20,075 nt of DNA, from the NCBI GenBank assembly GCA_002311915.1, contig DCAF01000016.1, positions 1 to 20,075 on the forward strand, read 5' to 3'. The notes under the pieces were generated by a model that was not told the DNA's origin, made no database searches, and saw only the letters and a program-made list of their open reading frames with translations. The translations under genes and the position numbers were made by a program. Shown here in pieces: positions 1 through 6,240 of this stretch. Numbering within the stretch: position 1 is the stretch's first letter; each line of letters begins with the position of its first letter. The DNA comes from Sulfurovum sp. UBA1140. Lineage in GTDB: Bacteria; Campylobacterota; Campylobacteria; Campylobacterales; Sulfurovaceae.

Positions 1-21
1 AGATTGAATATTTTTTTATAG

Positions 22-289
22 TTTTTATCTTCTTTGTTTGGTAAAAAACTTTTCTCTTTACTTCTATTGATTCTTGTACTTTTTATAAGTTCTATTTTAT
101 CTTTAAATATGGTTTTTCCCCATCGGATATTGCCCAGCTCAAATAAAAAATCTTGGTGTCTGGACACCTAGTGTAATAACCGATAGAAATTATGAAATTA
201 TGAAATTTGGACATTGGGGATTAAAGAGATTTATAGAGAGGTGTAAAAGAGTAAAATATGCTATGATTAGAAAAAATAAAGGAATTTAA
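22..289 (+). pseudogene. Decayed or frameshifted gene tail, unidentified
   Basis: No intact gene is visible here, but coding-like peptide runs through shifted frames. Frame 1 (from 22 to a TAG at 167-169) gives a strongly hydrophobic stretch like a membrane segment, followed by MVFPHRILPSSNKKSWCLDT. Frame 2 (107 to the TAA at 287-289) continues naturally with PSVITDRNYEIMKFGHWGLK and a basic end (KYAMIRKNKGI). A short hydrophobic run in frame 3 (3-44) suggests another shift. The frame-2 stop lies one base before the next gene's ATG, as expected for the end of an operon partner. I do not recognise the family. It may be a pseudogene, a sequence with homopolymer indel errors, or chance. Confidence 0.3.
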
Positions 290-290
290 T

Positions 291-977
291 ATGTTTTATA
301 AAATAGCATTTACTCTAGTCAGCCTCTTTGTTGTCCAACTTCATGCAGAGAGTTTACATAATAAAATAACAGCCACCCCTTGTAAAACCCCTGCTGTAGC
401 CAATGATGATTTAAATAAAAAGTTTCGATATGGATGTTTTTGTGGTAAAGATTATCCAACCATTGAACAGCTATCAAAAAAAAGTTATCGTCACCTGAAT
501 CAAACAGAGCGTAAAGAGGTTATCTATCAATACCAACAGATAGAACCCTATGATGATATAGATAAAGCGTGTCAAGAACATGACATCTGTTATATTGCTC
601 ATGGAAAACGGGCAAAAGTATGTAATGATACCATCTATACAACACTGAATGAAATAGAAGAGAAGTTTGATTCTATGAATGAAAACAATGTAACCCATGA
701 TCAGTGTAAAAATCTGGCATTTGATATTCGGTCAGTATTCGGAACCATCTTTGCCCCTGCCGACGATGAAGATACTATTTTTGATTTTGGAATGCTGATG
801 TTTAATACAGGTATCACCGTTGCCAATAAAACCCTGCAAGAGTCTGCCGATACCATCAGTGATAACCCACCTAGATACCCATCAGCCAAAGAAAAATGTC
901 TAGTAGAGTCATTAAATAAAAAGAGCAATTTTGTTAAATCGGCTGAAAAAGTGACGGTTATAACGATAAAGAGGTAG
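291..977 (+). CDS. Secreted phospholipase A2-like protein
   Basis: Residues 1-19 form a signal peptide (basic start, hydrophobic core, cleavage after LHA-19), so the product is exported. Residues 47-52 (YGCFCG) match the calcium-binding loop of secretory phospholipase A2. Residues 91-101 (DKACQEHDICY) match the active-site helix pattern CxxHDxC, with His97-Asp98 as the expected catalytic pair. Further cysteines (31, 49, 51, 94, 100, 111, 139) fit a disulfide-rich fold. The glycine pair that normally follows the calcium loop is absent (GKDYP here), so calcium binding or activity may be altered. The family hydrolyses the sn-2 ester of phospholipids. The C-terminal half (about 125-228) is not recognised. 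AAAGGA at 279-284 is a good ribosome site for this ATG. The gene converges with the downstream acyltransferase gene. Function as a phospholipase is inferred from motifs only. Confidence 0.68.
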   Translation: MFYKIAFTLVSLFVVQLHAESLHNKITATPCKTPAVANDDLNKKFRYGCFCGKDYPTIEQLSKKSYRHLNQTERKEVIYQYQQIEPYDDIDKACQEHDICYIAHGKRAKVCNDTIYTTLNEIEEKFDSMNENNVTHDQCKNLAFDIRSVFGTIFAPADDEDTIFDFGMLMFNTGITVANKTLQESADTISDNPPRYPSAKEKCLVESLNKKSNFVKSAEKVTVITIKR

Positions 978-1007
978 TTTTAAATAGAAAATATTTGGAA
1001 CTTATCT

Positions 1008-1688
1008 CTAAATCTTGAACATCTTTTTATAGAGTTCTTGAATATCCCTTTTCTCTTTATAGTCTATCTCGTTACCTATCTCGATGGTGATAACCTCTTT
1101 GGTTTTACGTCCTGCAAGTGCCGAGCCTAATAGCTCGTCTGTATGGGTTCTTATGTATACAGGTAAAATAGGAAGTCTATTTTTTAGAGCCATAATCTGA
1201 AAACCTTTTTTAAACTCTATAAGTGACTCTTTACCTTTATTTCGGGTTCCTTCAGGAAAAATAAAAATAGAATTTCCACTTTTTACTTCTGATTTAATAT
1301 CTGAAAAAAATCCACCCATTTGGCTCTTTTCTCTGTCCAATAAAATAGCTCCACCATTACGAACAAAAATACCAAAAAATAAAGAGTTATAAAGCTCTTT
1401 TTTAGAAATCCATAAACCAAAAATATTGGTCTGTTCTAAAGCCATTTCAATAATAAGTGGGTCAATAATTCCTCTATGATTAGAGATAAGAAGATACTGT
1501 TTATTCTTAACCAGCCTCTCTTGGTTCTTTACTTTAACCGTTATTTTGAGTTTTTTTAAAAGGGTTTGAGCATATTCAAGTCTAATACGCTTTTTATCAA
1601 GAGGTTTTTCTACTTTTTTTAATTTAAAGCCATATAGATTGGTTAAAAAGAGTGCGTAAATAGCCAGTTTTATTTTTTGAAAGTTCAT
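1008..1688 (-). CDS. 1-acylglycerol-3-phosphate acyltransferase family (PlsC-like)
   Basis: This is a 226-residue member of the PlsC/LPLAT acyltransferase family, which moves an acyl chain onto lysophosphatidic acid or a related lysophospholipid at the inner membrane. The catalytic HX4D motif is NHRGIID (His71, Asp76). A second block, GGAILLDRE (112-120), includes the substrate-phosphate arginine. The third block is FPEGTR (144-149), and LPILPVYI (172-179) is the fourth. The N-terminus has a short hydrophobic stretch (about 8-20) that could anchor it. Length is typical. An AGGAAG-type ribosome site lies just upstream of the ATG. It is monocistronic and convergent with the phospholipase A2-like gene; a lipase next to an acyltransferase hints at lipid remodelling, but this is only context. 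The exact acyl acceptor cannot be told from sequence. Confidence 0.85.
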   Translation of the reverse strand: MNFQKIKLAIYALFLTNLYGFKLKKVEKPLDKKRIRLEYAQTLLKKLKITVKVKNQERLVKNKQYLLISNHRGIIDPLIIEMALEQTNIFGLWISKKELYNSLFFGIFVRNGGAILLDREKSQMGGFFSDIKSEVKSGNSIFIFPEGTRNKGKESLIEFKKGFQIMALKNRLPILPVYIRTHTDELLGSALAGRKTKEVITIEIGNEIDYKEKRDIQELYKKMFKI

Positions 1689-1737
1689 TTTTTACTTCCT
1701 AGTTTATTTCTTAGGAATTATAGCCGAGGATTATAAA

Positions 1738-1763
1738 AAAGCTAAAGTACAAAGCTAAAGTAC
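1738..1763. repeat. Tandem 13-bp direct repeat
   Basis: The unit AAAGCTAAAGTAC occurs twice back to back in the gene-poor stretch upstream of the acyltransferase gene. Its CTAAAG core also occurs in the REP-like element at 15459-15518, but no palindrome surrounds it here. Role unknown. Confidence 0.6.
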
Positions 1764-1869
1764 CGTGTCATGAATCGCCACTTTCCTTCTTGTAGAAATA
1801 AAACTAACCTAAAAACAATATTTTTTTAAAAGTATTTTTGTGATAAAATGTGAAATAAGATAAAAAGAG

Positions 1870-2055
1870 ATGAGTGGAATCATCAACCCTACAAAAACTA
1901 ACAACTTCCACTCAAATAAGATTTTAACCAAAAATCCCTAACTAAAAGATAAAAATGGTGCTCTTGTAGAGGTTATGAATAAAAACAAGAGTAAAATATT
2001 GGATGTAGAAGATTGTGAACAGTGGTTTGGAAACGGAGCGTTTACGCCCGAATAA
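1870..2055 (+). pseudogene. Broken small ORF, unidentified
   Basis: An ATG at 1870 opens a frame with a plausible coding texture that meets an in-frame TAA at 1939-1941 and then continues in the same frame to a second TAA at 2053-2055. The second part (LKDKNGALVEV... ending WFGNGAFTPE) looks like protein, and an internal ATG at 1975 behind AGAGG (1967-1971) could start a 26-residue peptide. I do not recognise a family. With the tandem repeat, this is all I see in the 398-base stretch between the acyltransferase and the MIP18 gene (1689-2086). Confidence 0.25.
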
Positions 2056-2086
2056 CGGGGGCAAACTCTTCCAATTCCAAGTTTAA

Positions 2087-2404
2087 TTACGAAGGCATTC
2101 CACCTGCCAATGCTTCTTTGACATTATCATCTGCCATAGAGATGTTCCATGCTGGTTCCCAGACCACATCGACTTCTACAATACCTGCATTGTCAATTTT
2201 TTCAACGGCCTCTTGTACCCACATTTTAATCATTTGGTGGAGAGGGCATCCTCGTGTTGAGAGGGTCATAATAACTTTAACGTTACAACTCTCTTCAACA
2301 ATGGCATCATAAATAAGCCCCATCTCTACAAGGTTAAAACCCACTTCGGGGTCAATGACGGTGCTGATGGCTTCAAAAACTCGTTCTTTTGTTATTTCAC
2401 ACAT
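2087..2404 (-). CDS. MIP18/DUF59 family Fe-S cluster assembly factor
   Basis: This 105-residue protein is a single MIP18 (DUF59) domain, the fold found in SufT, PaaD and the eukaryotic Cia2 proteins, which help deliver or assemble iron-sulfur clusters on target proteins in the cytoplasm. Family marks are IDPEVGFNLVEMGLIYD (17-33), then MTLSTRGCPLH (46-56) with the conserved cysteine at 53, and the VVWEPAWNISM segment (80-90). It is the last gene of a three-gene minus-strand operon, 15 bases after the membrane protein gene, with an AAAGGA ribosome site in the gap. The context suggests it serves an Fe-S or metal target linked to the neighbouring proteins. Whether it is SufT-like or PaaD-like cannot be decided; no phenylacetate genes are present, which argues against PaaD. 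Confidence 0.85.
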   Translation of the reverse strand: MCEITKERVFEAISTVIDPEVGFNLVEMGLIYDAIVEESCNVKVIMTLSTRGCPLHQMIKMWVQEAVEKIDNAGIVEVDVVWEPAWNISMADDNVKEALAGGMPS

Positions 2405-2419
2405 ATTATATTTTTTCCT

Positions 2420-3655
2420 TTACTTTCCATAACTTAACATTTTAGACATTGAGAGATATAAAAATACTCCCCCAATCATCAACAGACTTGCTCCCGATTT
2501 AAACAAGAAGTCATTTTCTAAGAGTAGACCAAGACCACCTAAAGTTGTACCAATAGAGCTAAACCAAAACATCATATTTGCTTGTTCTTTTGGGTACATC
2601 TCGTGTAGCATGGGTACTTTTTCTTTTCCTACGAGTGGAGCGAAACGTTCAAACCAAACAAGAAAAGGGACAATTTTATAGAGGTGTCCATTAATAAGAA
2701 ATCCTATAAAACCCAATATAAAGAACCATGCCGAGGTGTGTAACCAAGAATCAGATGCCCCCAAAAGGTAGATAACGCCTAAAACTATAGAGAGAATAAG
2801 TGAACCAAAGCCAAAAAACATTGCTTTTGCCCAGATGTCCATCTCTTTACGTACTGTTAGTTTATAGATGATGTAGATTTGATAAAGATAAAATCCTGCC
2901 CCTATAATGGTAATCAAATATCCAAGCCATTGTAGTATGTCAAGGCTAACCAACGCCCCTATAAAAACAATTCCTACCCCAATGGCTACAAGGTTAAAGC
3001 CTCGTTTAATGGGTGTCTCATCAAAACCATGAGCCAGTGAAAACATGGGTATAAGGGTTAATGAAAGACCCATAATGGTTAAAAGAACAAATCCACCTAA
3101 AACAGCATAAACATGTGCTTTGAGCATGGTATCTACATTAATAGAAATGGTTCCATTAAGACCCAAGGCAATGGCAAAACCTGTTAAAATACCAAGCAGA
3201 AGATAAGTATTACTAACAGCAATGGTTTTTACCGTCAGTGTATTGATTTCTGCTTTTTTAAGGGTGGCAAAGGCTTCAAGGGCAAAGATAATCATAGAGC
3301 TTAAAACCAGTAATCCACCATAAGAGAGTAGGGCAGGTTCTATCCAAAATCCTGCCACCATTATCAGTGTACCGATACCAAGCAGAGGTAAAATAACATA
3401 GTAGAGGTCAACAACGGCGTGACCAACTTCTAAAACCACAGGAATGAGTTGTGCCATGGCTCCAAAGATAATAACCATTACAAAACCAAGCAGAAAAAGG
3501 TGAACCCACCCTGCGACTGCCATCTCTTGATAGGCAAAAGAGCTATTAAATCCTATAAGGGCTATCATAGAAAATAGATAGAGTAATGCTCCTATTTTAA
3601 AAAATGGAGCAATCAGATCAAGAGGTGGTGCAAAATCTCGGGAGATGGCAAACAT
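2420..3655 (-). CDS. 12-helix membrane protein, heme-copper oxidase subunit I/NnrS-like
   Basis: This 411-residue inner-membrane protein has about twelve hydrophobic segments and almost no soluble domain. Several histidines lie in or next to helices, in contexts resembling heme ligands of oxidase subunit I-like proteins: GWVHLFLLGF (His52), KAHVYAVLGG (His181), MFSLAHGF (His209) and INGHLYKIVPF (His324). I infer a heme- or metal-binding respiratory-type membrane protein related to the NnrS/COX1-like groups tied to nitric oxide metabolism; no precise family is certain. It starts 3 bases after the stop of the DUF2249 gene, with only a weak ribosome site, so translation is probably coupled. Canonical subunit I spacing of the copper-site histidine pair is not evident, so it is unlikely to be a standard terminal oxidase. 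Some databases label such proteins peptidase M50, but no HExxH motif is present. Confidence 0.6.
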   Translation of the reverse strand: MFAISRDFAPPLDLIAPFFKIGALLYLFSMIALIGFNSSFAYQEMAVAGWVHLFLLGFVMVIIFGAMAQLIPVVLEVGHAVVDLYYVILPLLGIGTLIMVAGFWIEPALLSYGGLLVLSSMIIFALEAFATLKKAEINTLTVKTIAVSNTYLLLGILTGFAIALGLNGTISINVDTMLKAHVYAVLGGFVLLTIMGLSLTLIPMFSLAHGFDETPIKRGFNLVAIGVGIVFIGALVSLDILQWLGYLITIIGAGFYLYQIYIIYKLTVRKEMDIWAKAMFFGFGSLILSIVLGVIYLLGASDSWLHTSAWFFILGFIGFLINGHLYKIVPFLVWFERFAPLVGKEKVPMLHEMYPKEQANMMFWFSSIGTTLGGLGLLLENDFLFKSGASLLMIGGVFLYLSMSKMLSYGK

Positions 3656-3658
3656 AAT

Positions 3659-4000
3659 TTACCCGTGACAGCTGGTTTGATTTAAATCAGCTTTTTCACT
3701 CTCTCCTGTTTTATGAGAAAATACCAGTTTAACACGACCATCTTCTAACTTTTCATCGGTAATATTAAAGTTTGCACCAATCTTTTCAATCAATCCACCT
3801 GGTTTTTTGTGGTTAAGCATGACCAATTTTTTATTGGCATTATCAATTAGTTTTAGTCCTGCCATTGCATTAACCATTGGATCTGGAGGACCACATTTAG
3901 AGGTATCAAATTCAAAGTATTGGGTCTCTTCGATGGTGTAGGTAAAAAATGGTACGGTTGCACCCATTACTTCTAATTCAGTTTTTTCTATTTCAGACAT
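3659..4000 (-). CDS. DUF2249/TusA-like small protein
   Basis: This 113-residue soluble protein contains a DUF2249-type domain (about residues 28-95), which has the TusA/SirA-like alpha-beta fold. The signature is FDTSKCGPPDPMVNAM (31-46), followed by the P-GGL segment (67-70) that resembles the family's PxxLYP turn. Cys36 lies near the place of the TusA sulfur-carrying cysteine, and a second cysteine (Cys111) sits in a SCHG tail. TusA proteins carry persulfide sulfur, while DUF2249 proteins often occur with denitrification and NO-response genes; the exact role is unknown. It is the first gene of the operon, with an AGGAG ribosome site 7-8 bases before ATG and an FNR-type box upstream. The extra cysteine tail may be a metal or sulfur ligand, which is inference. 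Confidence 0.72.
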   Translation of the reverse strand: MSEIEKTELEVMGATVPFFTYTIEETQYFEFDTSKCGPPDPMVNAMAGLKLIDNANKKLVMLNHKKPGGLIEKIGANFNITDEKLEDGRVKLVFSHKTGESEKADLNQTSCHG

Positions 4001-4020
4001 ATTATCTCCTAATTATTAAA

Positions 4021-4069
4021 TTTTCTTATTATAATTATAAGAACTTAGAAAAAGCTTGATAAAAATCAA
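4021..4069 (-). promoter_or_regulatory. Class II FNR/CRP-type promoter of the DUF2249 operon
   Basis: A perfect FNR-consensus palindrome TTGATAAAAATCAA lies at 4056-4069. Reading toward the minus-strand operon, TATAAT lies at 4033-4028, which predicts transcription start near 4021 and puts the palindrome centre (4062.5) at -41.5, the classic class II activator position. A second overlapping TATAAT (4039-4034) would place it at about -35.5. The -35 region is occupied by the box itself, as in activator-dependent promoters. This predicts induction under low oxygen or NO by a CRP/FNR-family protein. Confidence 0.72.
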
Positions 4070-4108
4070 AAAAAGAGAGACAAACTACTTATTTTAATTT
4101 TTTTACGA

Positions 4109-4114
4109 TATAAA
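4109..4114 (+). promoter_or_regulatory. Putative -10 element for the speE-coaE-ldt operon
   Basis: TATAAA followed by AT lies 29 bases before the speE-like ATG, preceded by T-rich DNA and no clear -35 box, as usual for Campylobacterota. A weak AAAGGT ribosome site follows at about 4129-4134. The FNR box on the other side is about 47 bases upstream of this -10, so it could also influence this divergent promoter. Confidence 0.4.
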
Positions 4115-4142
4115 ATTATTAAAAAAACAAAGGTAATAAAAT

Positions 4143-4727
4143 ATGACAAATTTACACTATATAAAAGATGAAATGTTAGTACATGTACCTCTATGTACTC
4201 ATGCCAAGCCAGAGAACGTTCTAATTATCGGTGGATGTGACAAGATTAAAGTAGAAGCAGAGAAGCATTATGGGTTGAGTGAAATTATTACGCTAACCGA
4301 GAATATAGACGAAGAGATGGCAAATTTTAAAGAGGATCATTTTGATGTAATCATCATTGCTGATAACTTTAGAGTTGATAGAGTTTTTTGGGGTTTATTA
4401 AATAAAACATTAAGTAGCAATGGAGTAGTAACAACCGTAGCAAGTAACATGCTAACCGAGCAAAAAAGTTTTGAGTCAGAACTTAAAACATTGGGTGAAC
4501 TCTTTAAAGTGGTTATGCCTTACCGTTATGAGGGGTTAAATGGTGAAGTTGTGACTTCAAACAATTTACTTTTGGCTTCGCACACTTATCACCCAACAGC
4601 AGATATTAATCTTCAACGGGCTGATTTAACCGATGGATTTAACTACTATAACTCAGATATAGCCATTGGTGCTTTTCATCTGCCAACGGTAGTAAGAAAA
4701 GAGTTTTTAGGGTTAGTGAAACTCTAA
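4143..4727 (+). CDS. speE: Spermidine synthase-like protein, N-terminally short
   Basis: This resembles the Rossmann domain of spermidine synthase, which transfers an aminopropyl group from decarboxylated S-adenosylmethionine to putrescine. DEMLVHVPLCTHAKPENVLIIGG (residues 9-31, given here as its two blocks DEMLVHVPL and VLIIGG) and the C-terminal YYNSDIAIGAFHLP (168-181) are family blocks. At 194 residues it is shorter than the usual 260-290, because the N-terminal beta domain before DEMLVH is missing; upstream DNA is AT-rich promoter, so this is not a wrong start. The nucleotide-binding GGGDG is GGCDK here, and the catalytic-loop region reads IIADNFRVD (71-79) rather than the usual D-S-x-D pattern. 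Activity is therefore doubtful, and a structural or altered role is possible. The stop overlaps the coaE start by one base (TAATG), showing translational coupling. Confidence 0.75.
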   Translation: MTNLHYIKDEMLVHVPLCTHAKPENVLIIGGCDKIKVEAEKHYGLSEIITLTENIDEEMANFKEDHFDVIIIADNFRVDRVFWGLLNKTLSSNGVVTTVASNMLTEQKSFESELKTLGELFKVVMPYRYEGLNGEVVTSNNLLLASHTYHPTADINLQRADLTDGFNYYNSDIAIGAFHLPTVVRKEFLGLVKL

Positions 4728-5317
4728 TGGCATTCAAGTATGCGGTCGCTTTGACAGGGGGCATTGCTACAGGAAAGAGTTCAGCAACCATGCTGCTGAG
4801 CCTCTTTGGATTTCGTTTTATAGACGCAGATAAGATTACCCATGCCATACTAGAACAACAGCATCAAAAGCTTATTGAGCTTTTTGGTGAAGAGGTGATT
4901 ACAGGTGGTAAAGTTAATCGAAAAGCGATTGGTGTGGTTATCTTTGGAAATCTCGAAAAAAAGAGAAGCCTAGAGCAACTGCTTCACCCTCTTATTTATG
5001 CAGAGATAGAGCGACAATCAGAAGTGCAAGATAAGTTTGGAAACCCCTATATTATTGACATCCCCCTCTTTTTTGAGACCAATCGTTACCCCATAAATAG
5101 AAGTATGGTGGTCTATACACCGATAGAAAAACAGTTAGAACGACTAATAAAACGGGATGGTTTCTCTAAAGAGGAAGCATTACAAAGAATCAATGCTCAG
5201 ATGAGTATAGAAGAAAAGAAACAAAAAGCCACTTATTTAATAGATAATAGTGGCGACTTAAAAGCCCTTCAGGACGAATGTGATAGAGTTAAAGAGGCAA
5301 TTTTAGCTGATTTTTAG
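4727..5317 (+). CDS. coaE: Dephospho-CoA kinase
   Basis: CoaE phosphorylates the 3'-hydroxyl of dephospho-CoA with ATP, the last step of coenzyme A synthesis in the cytoplasm. The P-loop is GGIATGKS (11-18), followed by the substrate-binding IDADKITHAIL (32-42). LLHPLIYAEIE (84-94), YIIDIPLFFE and the lid region RDGFSKEEALQRINAQM (143-159) are also characteristic. At 196 residues it has normal length and an intact catalytic core. The ATG overlaps the last base of the upstream speE-like stop, and an L,D-transpeptidase gene follows after 21 bases, so these three genes form one operon. I see nothing unusual in it. Confidence 0.95.
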   Translation: MAFKYAVALTGGIATGKSSATMLLSLFGFRFIDADKITHAILEQQHQKLIELFGEEVITGGKVNRKAIGVVIFGNLEKKRSLEQLLHPLIYAEIERQSEVQDKFGNPYIIDIPLFFETNRYPINRSMVVYTPIEKQLERLIKRDGFSKEEALQRINAQMSIEEKKQKATYLIDNSGDLKALQDECDRVKEAILADF

Positions 5318-5338
5318 TTTTTAATAAAAGGTACTCTT

Positions 5339-5833
5339 GTGTTTCGTCTTTTTTCTCTTCTTTTTCTCTTCTCTTTACTGCTCTTGGGCAACTCTATTTT
5401 TATGGCAGATAAGGTGATTATTAAAAAATCAACTCGTATGCTCTACCTCTCTTCAGCAGGGGTAATATTTAAACGGTATCATGTCTCTTTGGGGGCAATT
5501 CCTATTGGAGCCAAAGAGTTTGAAGGGGACATGAAAACTCCTGAAGGTCTCTACAGTTTAGATTGGAGACAACTAAGTAAAACCTACAATAAATCAATTC
5601 ATATCTCTTACCCTAACTCTAAAGATAGAGAGAATGCAAAAGAGTTGGGTGTCTCTGCTGGTGGAATGATTATGATTCATGGAACACCATCAAACTGGGG
5701 ACTCTCACCCATTGGTGATTGGATGCCGATGCTTTTAGATTGGACAGAGGGGTGTATCGCCATGAGCAATGATGATATGGAAGAGGTCTGGGAGATGACT
5801 CAAAACGGTGTACCTGTATTTATTCTTAAGTGA
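5339..5833 (+). CDS. Exported L,D-transpeptidase (YkuD domain)
   Basis: Catalytic YkuD domain protein of 164 residues. L,D-transpeptidases form or exchange peptidoglycan cross-links (3-3 bonds, or attachment of lipoprotein) in the periplasm; some members instead trim peptides. The domain begins at KVIIKKSTRMLYL (25-37) and includes SLGAIPIGAKEFEGDMKTPEG (50-70, read as SLGAIPIGAKE then GDMKTPEG). The catalytic motif is MIHGTPS (112-118, His114) with TEGCIAMS (136-143, nucleophile Cys139). The start is GTG: AAAGG sits 7-8 bases upstream, and only this start includes the hydrophobic signal peptide (residues 4-19); the next ATG is at residue 22. Third gene of the speE-coaE operon. Among family members this is a minimal form without a peptidoglycan-binding repeat domain. 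Confidence 0.88.
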   Translation: MFRLFSLLFLFSLLLLGNSIFMADKVIIKKSTRMLYLSSAGVIFKRYHVSLGAIPIGAKEFEGDMKTPEGLYSLDWRQLSKTYNKSIHISYPNSKDRENAKELGVSAGGMIMIHGTPSNWGLSPIGDWMPMLLDWTEGCIAMSNDDMEEVWEMTQNGVPVFILK

Positions 5834-5866
5834 AAAGAAAAGATGATGATTGACCTGTGTAGGTAA

Positions 5867-5888
5867 GTGTGAACAAAACTGTCCACAC
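5867..5888 (-). terminator. Inverted repeat, possible terminator-like hairpin
   Basis: GTGTGAAC and GTCCACAC form an 8-bp stem with a 6-base loop. On the minus strand the one mismatch becomes a G-U pair, so the hairpin is better there. It lies between the L,D-transpeptidase gene and the TonB receptor remnant. It lacks a clear U tract, so termination is uncertain. Confidence 0.3.
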
Positions 5889-5910
5889 CTTATATTACTA
5901 CTTGTAAATT

Positions 5911-6090
5911 TTAATAATGATACTCAACACCCATTAGAAAGGCTCGACCTGCTAGAGGTGCTGTCTCTTTTAAAAAAGAGATATGATTTGTTGCAACATC
6001 ATCTGTTAAATTTTCACCTTTTAGCCAATACATGTTTAGTTGTAGTGTTGTCAAAAAGTCATGCTTACCTATAGAAGATTTATGATTTTT
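5911..6090 (-). pseudogene. 3' remnant of a TonB-dependent receptor gene
   Basis: The minus strand is open from 6090 to the TAA at 5911-5913. The peptide ends with the last beta-strands of a TonB-dependent outer-membrane receptor: WLKGENLTDDVATNHISFLK, then ETAPLAGRAFLMGVEYHY. The NLTD turn, the SFLK-APL-GR block and the aromatic C-terminus match the ends of ZnuD-like and related metal or siderophore receptors. Only about 59 codons remain of a gene normally above 600 codons. An in-frame TAA at 6091-6093 closes the frame upstream, with a few more in-frame codons beyond it (to about 6135). No ribosome site or signal peptide is present, so it is a dead fragment left by deletion. The plus-strand frame across the same DNA looks like its shadow. 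Confidence 0.72.
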
Positions 6091-6228
6091 TTATTTAATT
6101 TTAACTGAATCGTATTTATCTATCTTTCGGGTCAATTTTTAAGGTGCTAACTGACCCCTAGATTGGGAAAAAAAGTAAAATAAAAAATATGACAATTTAA
6201 TATCCTTATCATGTAAAGGGTTTTATGT

Positions 6229-6234
6229 GATAAT
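6229..6234 (+). promoter_or_regulatory. Putative extended -10 element of comM
   Basis: GATAAT preceded by TATGT at 6224-6228 resembles an extended -10 box. It would start transcription at about 6241, at or next to the annotated ATG, implying a leaderless or near-leaderless message. The nearest purine-rich AAAGGG (6215-6220) is about 20 bases from that ATG, too far for a ribosome site. Confidence 0.35.
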
Positions 6235-6240
6235 GGTACG

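Noticed and set aside
2022..2312. Plus-strand ORF of 96 codons over the MIP18 gene
   Set aside because: It is antisense to a clear conserved protein, and its Ser/Thr-rich composition is typical of a shadow frame.
2420..3655. Peptidase M50-type annotation for the membrane protein
   Set aside because: There is no HExxH zinc motif; the histidine pattern and helix count point to a heme- or metal-type membrane protein.
5850..6074. Plus-strand 74-codon ORF with a few cysteines
   Set aside because: It lies opposite the recognisable TonB receptor remnant, has no ribosome site and reads like an antisense shadow.
6129..6157. GGGTCA and TGACCC as ends of an insertion sequence
   Set aside because: Only a 6-bp pair 17 bases apart, no transposase and no target duplication seen; retained only as a remark on the TonB remnant.
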